A stretch of DNA of 64,000 nucleotides from Testudinibacter aquarius (GCF_004342725.1 NZ_SMCP01000006.1:62001-126000); one strand, 5' to 3'; positions 24,752-34,924 are shown, counted from the stretch's first letter. Notes: a model not told the origin generated them from the sequence alone. Numbers and translations are program-made.

Positions 24752-25228
24752 TTACTCATCCCGCAAATCTGCCAATTCCCCTTTCGTTGCCAATGCCAAA
24801 TCCTGCGCAGTCAAGGCAATATCCAAACCGCGTTTGCCGCCGGAGACGTAGATCACATCCCATTCAACCGCACTTTGATCGATAAAAGTGGGTAAGGCTT
24901 TTTTCTGCCCGATCGGGCTGATGCCGCCGATCAGATAGCCGGACGATTTTTGTGCGGCATCGATTTCTGCCATTTCTACCTTTTTCACCTTCAGCGCTTT
25001 GGCGGCTTTTTTCAGGCTTAACAAATGCGACACCGGCAGCACCATCACCGCCAATTTTTTCTGATCGCCATTCATTGCGACCAACAGGGTTTTATAGGTT
25101 TGTTCAAGGGATAAGCCTAGTTTTTCTGCCGCTTCCTGCCCGAAATCGGTGTTGTGCGGGTCGTGTTGGTAACTGTGGATCGTATGCGAAATTTTTTGTT
25201 TTTTCAGGTAATTAATTGCCGGTGTCAT
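24752..25228 (-). CDS. ybaK: Cys-tRNA(Pro)/Cys-tRNA(Cys) deacylase YbaK
   Basis: This 158-residue editing enzyme removes mischarged cysteine from tRNA(Pro). It has the YbaK/EbsC fold features [20 protein letters not shown] (with the catalytic Lys region), [20 protein letters not shown] and the C-terminal [17 protein letters not shown]. The length equals the H. influenzae and E. coli proteins. It faces the usg gene divergently across 95 bases. Confidence 0.93.
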   Translation of the reverse strand: MTPAINYLKKQKISHTIHSYQHDPHNTDFGQEAAEKLGLSLEQTYKTLLVAMNGDQKKLAVMVLPVSHLLSLKKAAKALKVKKVEMAEIDAAQKSSGYLIGGISPIGQKKALPTFIDQSAVEWDVIYVSGGKRGLDIALTAQDLALATKGELADLRDE

Positions 25229-25323
25229 GGGGGAACTCTCGATTCTTTTACAGACTTATTACAGGAAATTCCGTAGAATAGCTAAAAATTATTGTAGCAC
25301 TGTTTTAGAAATTAGGGGAAAAG

Positions 25324-26301
25324 ATGCAAACAAAACTGAATATTGTCATTGCCGCAGAGTTCGAGTTGGCGGAGAAGATCGCAGATTTATTAGAACAAAG
25401 CGAGTTGCTGACGGAGAAAATAACCGTTGCCGAGATTTATCCGTTCGGCGAGGAGCAGGGCTTGCGCTTTAATAACCGTGCGGTGGAGCAGCAAAATATC
25501 GAAGAGCTTGATTGGTCGGATAAGCAATATCTATTTTTTGCCGGAGAAACCAAACACGCCAGCTATCTGGCACAAGCGGCGGACAGTGGCTGTGTGGTGA
25601 TCGACCTCAACGGTGTGTGTGCGGCATTGCAAGATGTGCCGTTAATCGTGCCGGGTTTTAATGACGAGCAACTGTCCGAACTGCGTAACCGCAATATCGT
25701 GGCGCTTGCCGATCCACAAATCAGCCAGTTACTGCTTGCCGCAGGTGAGCTGTTGCTGCAAGGGGGGATTAATCGGGTGCTGGTTACCTCAATGCTGCCG
25801 GCATCGTATGTGAATGCCGAGCAGGTGAAAAAATTGGCGGGGCAGACCGCACGCTTGCTGAACGGGATCCCATTGGACGAGGGCGAAGTGCGGTTGGCAT
25901 TTGATGCAGTGCCGTTCAAACTGCACAGCAGCGAGCGCTTGCTGCAACAGTTCCAAAAAATCCTGCCAAACAGTGACATTCAATTGGTGATCCACCAAGT
26001 GCAAAGTGCGGTTTTCTACGGCTTAGCACAACAAGTAACCGCACTTTCTGATTACCAAACCGATGTGGGGCAATGGCAAGCAGCATGGCAACAAAATGAA
26101 CTGCTTGTGTGGCATGAGGAACAAATTGTCACGCCGGTGACAAATGGTGAGCAGTATCAAGAACAAGATCAACTGCATATCAGTGATGTGCAAGCATTAG
26201 AAAACGGTATTCAGTTTTGGTCGGTGTGCGACGAACAGCGTTTCAGTTTGGCGTTTCTCGCAGTGAAATTGGTAGAAACGGTATATTTTCAAGGTTATTA
26301 G
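25324..26301 (+). CDS. usg: USG-1-like protein of the aspartate-semialdehyde dehydrogenase fold
   Basis: The protein has 325 residues. The N-terminal half looks like a degenerate Rossmann domain and the C-terminal half like the semialdehyde dehydrogenase dimerisation domain (ARLLNGIPLDEGEVRLAFDAVPF). The conserved active-site Cys of Asd is not visible, matching Usg proteins whose role is unknown. A GGGG-type ribosome site precedes the ATG. It is a single gene between ybaK and a secreted nucleotidase. Confidence 0.8.
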   Translation: MQTKLNIVIAAEFELAEKIADLLEQSELLTEKITVAEIYPFGEEQGLRFNNRAVEQQNIEELDWSDKQYLFFAGETKHASYLAQAADSGCVVIDLNGVCAALQDVPLIVPGFNDEQLSELRNRNIVALADPQISQLLLAAGELLLQGGINRVLVTSMLPASYVNAEQVKKLAGQTARLLNGIPLDEGEVRLAFDAVPFKLHSSERLLQQFQKILPNSDIQLVIHQVQSAVFYGLAQQVTALSDYQTDVGQWQAAWQQNELLVWHEEQIVTPVTNGEQYQEQDQLHISDVQALENGIQFWSVCDEQRFSLAFLAVKLVETVYFQGY

Positions 26302-26366
26302 CCGCTCAAGTGTGGTGTGCTATAAATGGGTAATCATAAAATAGATAAAAATAAAAGGGGTCTATA

Positions 26367-28028
26367 ATGCGTAAAATAATGAGCAGCTTATTGATGTTGT
26401 CGATGGCGGGCAGTGTGGTTGCTAAAGAGATTAACATCAAATTGCTGGGAACGTCTGATGTGCATGGACGAGTGGTGCCTTGGAGCTATGGGGCTGATAT
26501 TGAAGATCGTTCGGGATCTTATGCCCAGATTGCGAGTTATGTTAAGCGCGTGAAGCAACAGCATGATAATGTGGTTTTGATTGATGTTGGCGATGCGATT
26601 CAGGATAACCAAGTGGAAGTGTTTGCCAAAACCCCGCAATACTACCAAGACAATCCCATTCCGAAAGTATTAAATGCGATGGGTTATGATATTTTTGTGT
26701 TGGGAAATCATGAGTTTAATTTTGGTATGCCGGCGTTGGATGCTATTTTGCAAGATATCAACGCACAAAAAATTACCGCTAATTTTTATCATCAATCCGG
26801 CGAACGTTACTTAGCCCCGACCACGATTATTGAAAAAGACGGGGTGAAACTGGGTATTATCGGTTTGACTACGCCGATGTCGGCGATCTTTGAAAAAGAC
26901 ACCGGACACTTAAACGCGATGAAATTTAGCTCGCCGATTGAGGAAGCCAAGCAGCAAATTGCGGCGTTAAAAGCCCGGCATGTCGATGCGATTATTGTGG
27001 TTGCCCACATGGGCATTGAGAATGAAAACAACATTGCCGAAACCGGCGTTAGGGATCTGGTCAATGCGGTTGAGGGGATTGATGTGATTATTGCCGGGCA
27101 TATGCACCAAAATATACCCGGCGAAACCATCAATAATGTGTTAATCACTGAGCCGCACCGTTACGGCACGGTGGTTTCTGAAGTGGATTTAACCTTTGAT
27201 ATTGATGAGAAACAGCAGGTTAAACTGTTGTCAAAAGCGGCAAAAACTGTACCGGTGAAAGAGCTGGATGCCGATCCTGAAATCGTCAGCATTTACCAAC
27301 CTTATCATGACGAGTTAAGACGCTTAAATAATGTCGTGATTGGTGAAACCGCCAATGACATGGTTTTGCAACAGAAAAATCATGGTGTATCCGTTGCTTT
27401 TTCACAAGATACAGGATTATCGTCGCTGATTACCGACGTCGAATTACATTACAGCAAAGCTGATGTGGTTTCCTTTGCCTTCGATCATGAAAAGGTACGT
27501 TTGGATAAAGGGCCGATTAAGAAAAAAGATATTATTTATAACTACCGCTATGCCGGCGGTGATGTGACGGTGTATGAGTTGAGCGGCAAACAGCTGAAGC
27601 AGTATATGGAGTGGTCAGCCGACTATTTTAATACCATTGAAGCAGGCGATACGGCTTATCGTTATGATCCAGAGCGTGGAAAATCCAAATATGTGACCTT
27701 CGATATTTTTGGTGGGGTCAACTATAACATTGATTTAACTCAGCCAAGCGGACATAAAATTGTTGATTTAACCTTAGCTGACGGACGTCCGGTGACGGAT
27801 GAACTCAAATTAAAAGTCGGCATGAATTCCTACCGCTTTGGGCAACTCAGCAAAACAGGGGGAATTTTTGCAGGACAGACCATTCCGGTTTTATGGGAAT
27901 CGAAAGTGGCTTTAGGCAGTGAAGCCGGCACCATTCAAAATATGATGATCGACTATATTACCCAGGTGAAGCAAGGCAAAATCGACGGCTTGTCGCATAA
28001 CCGTTGGCGGCTTATCGGTTTAAAATAG
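26367..28028 (+). CDS. secreted 5'-nucleotidase / 2',3'-cyclic phosphodiesterase family protein
   Basis: This 553-residue periplasmic or surface enzyme has a signal peptide ending near SVVAKE (residue 19). The metallophosphoesterase domain shows LLGTSDVHGR, DVGDAIQDNQ, VLGNHEFNFG, VAHMGIENE and IAGHMHQN. The C-terminal 5'-nucleotidase domain contains YNYRYAGGDVTVYELSGKQL and the substrate-binding segment MNSYRFGQLSKTGG. It hydrolyses nucleotides or cyclic nucleotides, giving nucleosides and phosphate, which suits NAD and phosphate scavenging. It is followed by a paired-uptake-signal hairpin. CpdB-like versus NucA-like specificity is undecided. Confidence 0.88.
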   Translation: MRKIMSSLLMLSMAGSVVAKEINIKLLGTSDVHGRVVPWSYGADIEDRSGSYAQIASYVKRVKQQHDNVVLIDVGDAIQDNQVEVFAKTPQYYQDNPIPKVLNAMGYDIFVLGNHEFNFGMPALDAILQDINAQKITANFYHQSGERYLAPTTIIEKDGVKLGIIGLTTPMSAIFEKDTGHLNAMKFSSPIEEAKQQIAALKARHVDAIIVVAHMGIENENNIAETGVRDLVNAVEGIDVIIAGHMHQNIPGETINNVLITEPHRYGTVVSEVDLTFDIDEKQQVKLLSKAAKTVPVKELDADPEIVSIYQPYHDELRRLNNVVIGETANDMVLQQKNHGVSVAFSQDTGLSSLITDVELHYSKADVVSFAFDHEKVRLDKGPIKKKDIIYNYRYAGGDVTVYELSGKQLKQYMEWSADYFNTIEAGDTAYRYDPERGKSKYVTFDIFGGVNYNIDLTQPSGHKIVDLTLADGRPVTDELKLKVGMNSYRFGQLSKTGGIFAGQTIPVLWESKVALGSEAGTIQNMMIDYITQVKQGKIDGLSHNRWRLIGLK

Positions 28029-28043
28029 AGTATGTTTATTTTT

Positions 28044-28073
28044 AAAGTGCGGTTCGAGCAGAACCGCACTTTG
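28044..28073. terminator. bidirectional hairpin made of paired uptake signals
   Basis: AAAGTGCGGTTC and GAACCGCACTTT form perfect 12-base arms around GAGCA. T-rich DNA follows on the plus side. The hairpin separates two convergent genes, a well-known use of inverted uptake sequences in this family. Confidence 0.8.
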
Positions 28074-28088
28074 CTTTTCGATGGTTTT

Positions 28089-28469
28089 CTATTTGAAACC
28101 ATCGGCTTGCAACTGTTGATAGCCGCCTAGATTGATCACATTATGATAGCCTAACTTTTCTAATTCGGCTTTTGCCAATTCGGAGCGGCGACCACTGCGG
28201 CAATAAACATAAATCGGTTGCTGTTTATCACTGCTTATCTGACTGATTTGTGACGCAATTTGATCGTGCGCAATGTGAACCGCACTTTGCAAATGCCCGG
28301 CATTAAACTCCTCAAGACTGCGTACATCCAGCAAAATCGCCTGCTGAGTTTGTTGCTGCTGTTGCAATTGTTGTGGCGTGTGTTTTGGCGTAGTCATATT
28401 GGCTTGTACTGTTGAAAATAAGCCGCTGAATAAGCAGATTCCGCCGGCTATCCATTTTAACATTCGCAT
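28089..28469 (-). CDS. periplasmic rhodanese-like sulfurtransferase
   Basis: This 126-residue single-domain rhodanese has a signal peptide (residues 1-24, ending VQA). The domain features are ILLDVRSLEEFNAGHLQSAV and the active-site loop YVYCRSGRRSELA with the persulfide-forming Cys. Periplasmic relatives such as PspE transfer sulfur to cyanide or thiols. It lies 85 bases after the start-proximal neighbour's stop, in the same direction as the amidohydrolase gene upstream. Confidence 0.88.
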   Translation of the reverse strand: MRMLKWIAGGICLFSGLFSTVQANMTTPKHTPQQLQQQQQTQQAILLDVRSLEEFNAGHLQSAVHIAHDQIASQISQISSDKQQPIYVYCRSGRRSELAKAELEKLGYHNVINLGGYQQLQADGFK

Positions 28470-28554
28470 TTGTGCCTCCTAATATGAAAAATCGTGCTCA
28501 GATTAGCCGATTCGAAAATAATTGCTTGCGCAAAAATATCGCCTTATTGCGATT

Positions 28555-29820
28555 TTATATCAGCTCCGCCTGTTGTAGCACCACCGCTTGCAGCACTTTG
28601 ATGCCCGCTTCCACATCTTGCCAATCGGTGTGTTCCAACGGATTGTGGCTGATGCCTTGGCGTGACGGCACAAAAATCATACCGGTCGGACATAGAGTTG
28701 CCATGTGCATGGCGTCGTGTCCGGCACCGCTCGGCATAATTTCATAGGTATAGCCTAAGCCTACCGCAGCTTGCTCAACCGTATTAACCATGTCTGTATT
28801 CAAGATGATTGGCTGATCGCGCGAAATCAGTTGCAGTTCGATCTGTAAGCCGCGTTGTTGACTGACCTTATCGATTTTTTGTTGTAAGGCAGAAAATACG
28901 CTTTCCCGTGCGGTAATATCAGTACCGCGAATATCGATCAATAATTCACAATAGCCCGGCACCACGTTCATCACGCCCGGTTTAACCTGCAGTTGTCCCA
29001 CTGTGGCGACAGTGGCGTGTCCGGCACGAATCGCGGCTTGCTCCAATTCCAATGCTAATTCGGCGCCGCCTAATAATGCATCATGGCGATAATTCATTGC
29101 TGTTGCGCCGGAGTGATCCGCTTGGCCTTGAATTTTCACGATGCAGCGAATCGGTGCCGCAATGCCGGTGACGACACCGATGGTTTTTTGTTCATTTTCC
29201 AGACGTGGTCCCTGTTCAATATGCAATTCAAAAAAGCATTTAAATTCAGCGGCGGAGCGTTTGGCTTGATCGACTTGCTGAAAATCCAAGCCGATTTGCT
29301 GAAGTGCGGTGGCGAGGCTAATCCCGTTTTTATCTTGCAAATGGGCTAAATCCGCTTGCTTGCTGACACCGCACATTACCTTACTGCCCAAAGTGGCATA
29401 GTTAAAACGGCTGGACTCTTCGCAAGTAAAAATGATTAATTCCAATGGATAACGGGTTTGCTGTTGTTGTTCACACAATTGCAGCAGGATTTCCAAGCCG
29501 GCAATGGTGCCAAGCGGTCCGTCGAATTTTCCGGCATTGACCACTGTGTCGATATGTGAACCGAATGCCACCGCGGGCAAGTCGTTTTGAGTTCCGTCAT
29601 AGCGGATAATTAGGTTACCAATTTCATCGATCCGCACTTTTAACGGATATTGTCGACAGATTTCCAATACATAATTGCGAGCAGCCAGATCTTCGCTGCT
29701 AAAGGCTAGGCGTGTCAGTTCATGTGGCGAGCTGGAAATAGTGGCGAGATGATTAATCAGCGCTTTGATTCTTGGCATATTAATTGTTTGGCTAATAACT
29801 GGTGTTGTTATGGGCTGCAT
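28555..29820 (-). CDS. M20-family amidase / N-carbamoyl-amino-acid hydrolase (AllC-like)
   Basis: This 421-residue zinc hydrolase has metal ligands visible in GSHIDTVVNAGKFDG, FTCEESSRFN and the C-terminal SGAGHDAMHMA, and the dimerisation-domain segment IRCIVKIQGQADHSGATAM. The family includes allantoate amidohydrolase and L-N-carbamoylase. No other purine-ureide genes are near, so allantoate is not assured. AAGGAG lies seven bases before the ATG. It is divergent from pepE-dcuC-abgA-like, which together look like a peptide/amide-scavenging locus. Confidence 0.85.
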   Translation of the reverse strand: MQPITTPVISQTINMPRIKALINHLATISSSPHELTRLAFSSEDLAARNYVLEICRQYPLKVRIDEIGNLIIRYDGTQNDLPAVAFGSHIDTVVNAGKFDGPLGTIAGLEILLQLCEQQQQTRYPLELIIFTCEESSRFNYATLGSKVMCGVSKQADLAHLQDKNGISLATALQQIGLDFQQVDQAKRSAAEFKCFFELHIEQGPRLENEQKTIGVVTGIAAPIRCIVKIQGQADHSGATAMNYRHDALLGGAELALELEQAAIRAGHATVATVGQLQVKPGVMNVVPGYCELLIDIRGTDITARESVFSALQQKIDKVSQQRGLQIELQLISRDQPIILNTDMVNTVEQAAVGLGYTYEIMPSGAGHDAMHMATLCPTGMIFVPSRQGISHNPLEHTDWQDVEAGIKVLQAVVLQQAELI

Positions 29821-29963
29821 TCTTTTTCTCCTTAAAAACGGTCATAAATAGGAAAGTTTACAAACTGTTTGCTGAAAGCATGATCTCTTTCACTATACGC
29901 TAAAAATAGTTGCGGTAAACTTATACTCGTCAAAACATGATCACCAGCAAAAGGAGTGTACTG

Positions 29964-30677
29964 ATGAGTATCAAGAAAATGCTGTTAATGAGTGGTTCTA
30001 AATACCGTACTACGGGTTATTTGGAGCATTGTATCCCTTGGATTAGCCGTTTTTTAGCCGATTATCGTGGCAAAACGGTGGCGTTTGTGCCTTATGCCGG
30101 GGTCAGTCGTAGTTATGATCAGTATGAAGCGGCAGTACAGCAGGCATATGAGTCGCTGGATATGAAAATTATTTCAGTACATCGTGCCTCAAGTGCGGTG
30201 CAGGCGATTGAACAAGCTGATGCGATTGCCATTGGCGGTGGCAATACGTTTTGTCTGTTAAATCAGCTGTATCGGCACAACCTGCTGGAACCGATTCGGG
30301 CAAAAGTGAATAGCGGCACGCCGTATTTCGGCTGGAGTGCCGGGGCGAATGTTGCCGGCGCTTCAATTATGACCACCAACGATATGCCGATTGTCTATCC
30401 GCCGTCGTTTGAAGCCTTGAACTTGTTTCCGGCACAAATCAACCCGCACTTTATCTCCGGCAAAATACAGGGGCATAACGGTGAAAGTCGCGAAGAGCGG
30501 TTAAATGAGTTTTTGCTGGTCAACCCGAAAGCGCTGGTCTATGCCCTGCCGGAAGGTACTGCGTTGCAAATTCGTGATCACAAAGCAACGGTATTGGGCT
30601 TTGACGATATTTTGCGTTTCAGCGGAAAAATGGATATGGAAACCATAGCGGTTAATTCCACGTTCAATTATGAGTGA
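29964..30677 (+). CDS. pepE: alpha-aspartyl dipeptidase PepE
   Basis: This 237-residue serine peptidase cleaves N-terminal Asp from dipeptides. It contains the glycine-rich [12 protein letters not shown] and the nucleophile elbow [11 protein letters not shown] with the catalytic Ser. The C-terminal part includes the helper His region [19 protein letters not shown]. An ATG at 29937 is possible, but the ATG at 29964 has AAAGGAG before it and gives the normal PepE length. DcuC follows 24 bases later; the Asp released can feed fumarate respiration. Confidence 0.92.
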   Translation: MSIKKMLLMSGSKYRTTGYLEHCIPWISRFLADYRGKTVAFVPYAGVSRSYDQYEAAVQQAYESLDMKIISVHRASSAVQAIEQADAIAIGGGNTFCLLNQLYRHNLLEPIRAKVNSGTPYFGWSAGANVAGASIMTTNDMPIVYPPSFEALNLFPAQINPHFISGKIQGHNGESREERLNEFLLVNPKALVYALPEGTALQIRDHKATVLGFDDILRFSGKMDMETIAVNSTFNYE

Positions 30678-30701
30678 TATAAAATGATTTGGAGATTGTA
30701 A

Positions 30702-31994
30702 ATGAATGAATTAAAGATGGGCATTGCGTTATTGGGCATTGTCGTGACCATTTATCTGTTGATTAAAAAATATGAAACCCGCACGGTGTTGTTAGGCGTG
30801 GGGTTAGTGATGGCAGTGCTAACGCTGAATCCGATGGGCGCATTGGAAGCATTTGCCAAAAGCATGACCAGCGCCGGGTTGATTATGGCAATCTGTTCCA
30901 GCATGGGCTTTGCTTATGTGATGAAATATACCGAATGCGATATGCACTTGGTACATTTGTTGACTAAGCCTTTAAGCGGTTTGAAATTTTTTCTGATTCC
31001 GATCGCTACGATTCTGACTTTTTTTATCAATATCGCCATTCCGTCGGCGGCCGGTTGTGCGGCGGCGGTGGGTGCAACCTTGATACCGGTGCTGAAATCG
31101 GCTGGCGTGCGTCCGGCAACCGCCGGGGCGGCAATTTTGGCAGGAACGTTCGGTTCGATGATGAGTCCCGGATCTTCTCACTCGGCAATGATCAGTGAAA
31201 TGTCGGGTTTGACGGTGACCCAAGTGAACCTGAGCCATGCGCCTTACACCATTATTGCCGGCGCAATCGGTGCGGTGGTATTGACGATTTTAGCCGTGGC
31301 TTTGGGCGATTATCACAAAAAATTCCGTGATGAATATTTGGCAGAAAACCAAAACGCAGAGCAACATTTCACCAATGTGAATTTTTTGTATGCGCTGGCG
31401 CCGTTGATTCCGGTGGTATTGCTGGTGATCGGCGGTACTGAATTGCAACAAATCTCTTGGCTGGCATGGACCAAAATGACGGTGCCGGAAGCGATGTTGA
31501 TCGGCGCGATTTATGCGATCATTGTCACTCGTGCTTCGCCGGTGAAAATCACTAATGAATTTTTCAACGGCATGGGCAATTCGTATGCCAACGTGTTGGG
31601 GATTATCATTGCCGCCAGTGTGTTTGTCGCCGGACTGAAATCGACCGGGGCGATTGACTCGGCAATTGAATTCTTAAAATCTTCCAATGAATTTGTCCGT
31701 TGGGGGGCGACCATTGGACCGTTTTTGATGGGCATCATCACCGGTTCCGGTGATGCGGCGGCGATAGCCTTCAATACGGCGGTGACGCCGCATGCGGCTG
31801 AGCTGGGTTACACTCATGTCAATTTGGGCATGGCAGCCGCGATTGCCGGTGCCATCGGCCGCACGGCTTCGCCGATTGCCGGGGTGACCATTGTCTGTGC
31901 CGGTTTGGCGATGGCGAATCCGGTGGATATGATTAAACGAACTGCACCGGGCATGGTGCTGGCGGTATTGTTTTTGGCTCTGTTTATGTTATAG
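30702..31994 (+). CDS. dcuC: anaerobic C4-dicarboxylate transporter DcuC
   Basis: This 430-residue inner-membrane transporter has about 12 hydrophobic helices. Typical segments are ICSSMGFAYVMKYTECDMHL, AIPSAAGCAAAVGATLIPVL, GTFGSMMSPGSSHSAMISEM and GIITGSGDAAAIAFNTAVTP. DcuC mainly exports succinate during fumarate respiration or mixed fermentation. It is the middle gene between PepE and the AbgA-like hydrolase, with 12 bases to the latter. Confidence 0.93.
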   Translation: MNELKMGIALLGIVVTIYLLIKKYETRTVLLGVGLVMAVLTLNPMGALEAFAKSMTSAGLIMAICSSMGFAYVMKYTECDMHLVHLLTKPLSGLKFFLIPIATILTFFINIAIPSAAGCAAAVGATLIPVLKSAGVRPATAGAAILAGTFGSMMSPGSSHSAMISEMSGLTVTQVNLSHAPYTIIAGAIGAVVLTILAVALGDYHKKFRDEYLAENQNAEQHFTNVNFLYALAPLIPVVLLVIGGTELQQISWLAWTKMTVPEAMLIGAIYAIIVTRASPVKITNEFFNGMGNSYANVLGIIIAASVFVAGLKSTGAIDSAIEFLKSSNEFVRWGATIGPFLMGIITGSGDAAAIAFNTAVTPHAAELGYTHVNLGMAAAIAGAIGRTASPIAGVTIVCAGLAMANPVDMIKRTAPGMVLAVLFLALFML

Positions 31995-32006
31995 CTGGAG
32001 GGTAGT

Positions 32007-33275
32007 ATGGGCATTAATCCACAACAGTTGATTGCGTGGCGGCGGGAATTTCATCAATTTCCGGAAACCGGTTGGTGTGAATTTTTGACCACCACTAAAT
32101 TGGCACAATACTTGTCTGAGATGGGCTTTGAAGTGAGGTTGGGCAAGCAAATTATCAATCCAGAGTTTGTCCGCGGACGGCAGCAACCGATTGTCGATGT
32201 CGGTTTGAAGCAGGCGATTGCACGGGGCGCCGATCAAAACTGGTTGGAGAAAATGGACGGTTATACCGGCTGTGTGGCGATTTTTGATTCCGGCAGAGCG
32301 GGTAACACGGTGGCGCTGCGCTTCGATATCGATTGTGTCAATGTGCAGGAAACCGCACTTGAGGATCACCTGCCCAACAAATTGGGTTTCCGCTCACAAA
32401 ATGACGGTTTTATGCACGCCTGCGGGCATGACGGACACATGGCGATCGGCTTGGGGGTGGCGCAATGGATTGCCGACAACCAAGCGCAATTAAACGGTAA
32501 AATTAAACTGGTGTTTCAGCCGGCGGAGGAGGGCGTGCGTGGCGCGGCGGCAATTGCCGCCAGCGGTATTATCGATGATGCCGACTATTTTGCCGCCTCT
32601 CATCTCAGCTTCTGTGCCGATTCCGGTACGATTATTGCCAATCCGAAAAAATTTCTTTGCACTACAAAAATGGATATACGCTATTGCGGCAAACCGGCGC
32701 ATGCCGGTGCCGCACCGCACTTGGGACGCAATGCCTTGCTGGCGGCGGCACATGCCGTGACACAACTGCACGGCATTTCGCGCCACGGCGACGGTATGAC
32801 TCGAATCAATGTCGGGGGGTTGAAAGCGGGCGAAGGGCGTAATGTGATTCCGACCACTGCGGAAGTGCAGTTGGAGGTGCGCGGTGAAAATGCCGAGATC
32901 AATCAATATATGGTGGATCAAGTATTGCAAATCGCCAAAGGTATCGCTATCAGTTTTGATGTGAACTATGAAACTGAAATTATGGGCGAAGCGGTCGATC
33001 TCGATAACGATGCTGAATTGGTTGAATTAATCAGCGAACTGGCGGAAAAAGAGACCGACGTGGCGCAAGTTGCCCCGACCTATAGCTTCAACGGTAGTGA
33101 AGACGCAACTATTCTCGGACGACGGGTGCAGCAACACGGCGGCAAAGCGATTTACTTTATTGTTGGTGCCGACCGCACTGCCGGACATCACCAAGCTGAA
33201 TTCGATTTTGATGAACAGCAACTGCTGACCGGCGTTAATCTGTATACCGCACTTTTGCAGCGGCTGAACGGTTGA
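32007..33275 (+). CDS. M20-family amidohydrolase (AbgA-like)
   Basis: This 422-residue zinc amidohydrolase resembles subunit A of p-aminobenzoyl-glutamate hydrolase. Features are WRREFHQFPETGWCEFLTT, FDIDCVNVQE, HACGHDGHMAIGLG (metal ligands), FQPAEEGVRGA and KPAHAGAAPH. No AbgB partner is present, so a stand-alone amidase or dipeptidase acting on N-acyl amino acids is as likely. GGAGG-type ribosome site; last gene of the pepE-dcuC unit. It ends in an uptake-signal terminator. Confidence 0.85.
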   Translation: MGINPQQLIAWRREFHQFPETGWCEFLTTTKLAQYLSEMGFEVRLGKQIINPEFVRGRQQPIVDVGLKQAIARGADQNWLEKMDGYTGCVAIFDSGRAGNTVALRFDIDCVNVQETALEDHLPNKLGFRSQNDGFMHACGHDGHMAIGLGVAQWIADNQAQLNGKIKLVFQPAEEGVRGAAAIAASGIIDDADYFAASHLSFCADSGTIIANPKKFLCTTKMDIRYCGKPAHAGAAPHLGRNALLAAAHAVTQLHGISRHGDGMTRINVGGLKAGEGRNVIPTTAEVQLEVRGENAEINQYMVDQVLQIAKGIAISFDVNYETEIMGEAVDLDNDAELVELISELAEKETDVAQVAPTYSFNGSEDATILGRRVQQHGGKAIYFIVGADRTAGHHQAEFDFDEQQLLTGVNLYTALLQRLNG

Positions 33276-33290
33276 TTAAAACTCACTGGT

Positions 33291-33330
33291 AAAATACCGC
33301 ACTGGCGCAAAGTCAAAGTGCGGTATTTTT
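33291..33330. terminator. bidirectional terminator with inverted uptake signals
   Basis: AAAATACCGCACT (33291-33303) and AGTGCGGTATTTT (33317-33329) form 13-base arms with A- and T-runs at the outer ends. It serves the convergent abgA-like and putP genes. Confidence 0.85.
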
Positions 33331-33345
33331 GAGCGCAAATTGCCG

Positions 33346-34863
33346 CTAAATATTCGCTTTATATTGACGATCGGCAGTCTGATAATTTTCCAGAATATCA
33401 TTTTCCGGCTGTTTAGTCAGCAGTGAAACCAGCACGATAGCCAGTGAAGACAGGATGAAACCGGGGATCATTTCATAAATTCCGCTGTCCGGAATCACTC
33501 TATTCCAGAAACTGACCACCAATGCGCCAGTTATCATTCCCGCCATAGCACCGTTGGCGTTAGTGCGTTGCCAAAAGAGTGAAAACAGCACCAGTGGCCC
33601 AAACGAACTGCCGAAGCCTGCCCACGCATGTTCCACCAGTTTCAACACCTGACTTTCCGGGTTTTGTGCGATTGCAATTGCAATCACCGCAATGGCCAAC
33701 ACCATTAAGCGTCCTAACCACACCAGCTCTTTGTCACTGGCTTTGGGGCGAATAAAGCCACGGTAAAAGTCTTCGGTGATCGCACTGGAGGAGATCAACA
33801 GCTGGCAACTTAAGGTGCTCATCACGGCGGCTAAAATTGCGGACAGCAGCACCCCTGCAATCCATGGATTAAATAGATGGCGCGCCAGTTCAATAAAAAT
33901 TTGCTCACGATTGTTGTTGACCACTGTGGCTAATTCCGGATTGGTGTAGAAATAGGCAATCCCGAAAAAACCAACCCCGACAGCGCCCAATAAGCAGAAA
34001 ATCATCCATGAGATACCTATGCGTCGTGCGCTGGTCAATGAACGCACATTTTCCGCCGCCATAAAGCGTGCCAAAATATGTGGTTGCCCAAAATAGCCCA
34101 AGCCCCAAGCAGATAAACTGAATAAACCGATCAGCGATGTGCCTGTCCACATATCGGTGAAGTTTTTGCCCAGATCATTGCCTGCCGCTGCCAATACCTG
34201 TGAAAAGTCGTCGATGCCACCAATCGCAAACAGCACCATCACCGGCGTGATAATCAACGCCAATACCATTAAAGTAGCCTGCACAGTGTCAGTCCAGCTG
34301 ACCGCTAAGAAACCACCGATAAAAGTGTAAATAATGGTAGCAAGTGCACCATACCAAAGTGCGGTTTGGTAAGGTGTGCCGAACAGGTTTTCAAATAATC
34401 GTGCTCCGGCAACCACACCTGAGGAGCAATAAATCGTGAAAAAAAACAGAATGATGCTAGCGGCAACGACTTTTAACATTTTGTGGTTATTATTGCCCTG
34501 TTTTGAGCTGAAACGGGCTTGAAAATACTCCGGCAGCGTCAACGCATTATCGTGGCTTTCGGTAAATACCCGCAAGCGCCCGGCAACGAAGTACCAGTTC
34601 AAATAAGCGCCGATGGTCAAACCGATTGCAATCCAAGCCTCGACCAGTCCGGCAGCATACACCGCACCGGGCAGCCCCATCAGCAACCAACCGGACATAT
34701 CCGATGCGCCGGCAGACATGCCGGTGACAAAGCCGCCCAGACTACGCCCGCCGAGAATGTAGTCGGATAAGTTGCTGGTATAGCGGTATGCCAACACCCC
34801 AATCAGCAGCATACCGATGATATAAATGGTAAAGGTAATAATTGTTGGATCGTAGCCAAACAT
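33346..34863 (-). CDS. putP: sodium/proline symporter
   Basis: This 505-residue sodium:solute symporter has about 13 helices. PutP-typical segments are TSNLSDYILGGRSLGGFVTG, SAGASDMSGWLLMGLPGAVY, ARFSSKQG and AVMSTLSCQLLISSSAITEDFYR (sodium-binding region). The enzyme imports proline as nutrient or osmoprotectant. The gene lies 61 bases after yggS in the same direction. Confidence 0.94.
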   Translation of the reverse strand: MFGYDPTIITFTIYIIGMLLIGVLAYRYTSNLSDYILGGRSLGGFVTGMSAGASDMSGWLLMGLPGAVYAAGLVEAWIAIGLTIGAYLNWYFVAGRLRVFTESHDNALTLPEYFQARFSSKQGNNNHKMLKVVAASIILFFFTIYCSSGVVAGARLFENLFGTPYQTALWYGALATIIYTFIGGFLAVSWTDTVQATLMVLALIITPVMVLFAIGGIDDFSQVLAAAGNDLGKNFTDMWTGTSLIGLFSLSAWGLGYFGQPHILARFMAAENVRSLTSARRIGISWMIFCLLGAVGVGFFGIAYFYTNPELATVVNNNREQIFIELARHLFNPWIAGVLLSAILAAVMSTLSCQLLISSSAITEDFYRGFIRPKASDKELVWLGRLMVLAIAVIAIAIAQNPESQVLKLVEHAWAGFGSSFGPLVLFSLFWQRTNANGAMAGMITGALVVSFWNRVIPDSGIYEMIPGFILSSLAIVLVSLLTKQPENDILENYQTADRQYKANI

Positions 34864-34924
34864 AAACAGCCTCTATCAATAAATCGAAAAAGGGGCGGAG
34901 TATAGCACGAATTGATGTCCTGTT

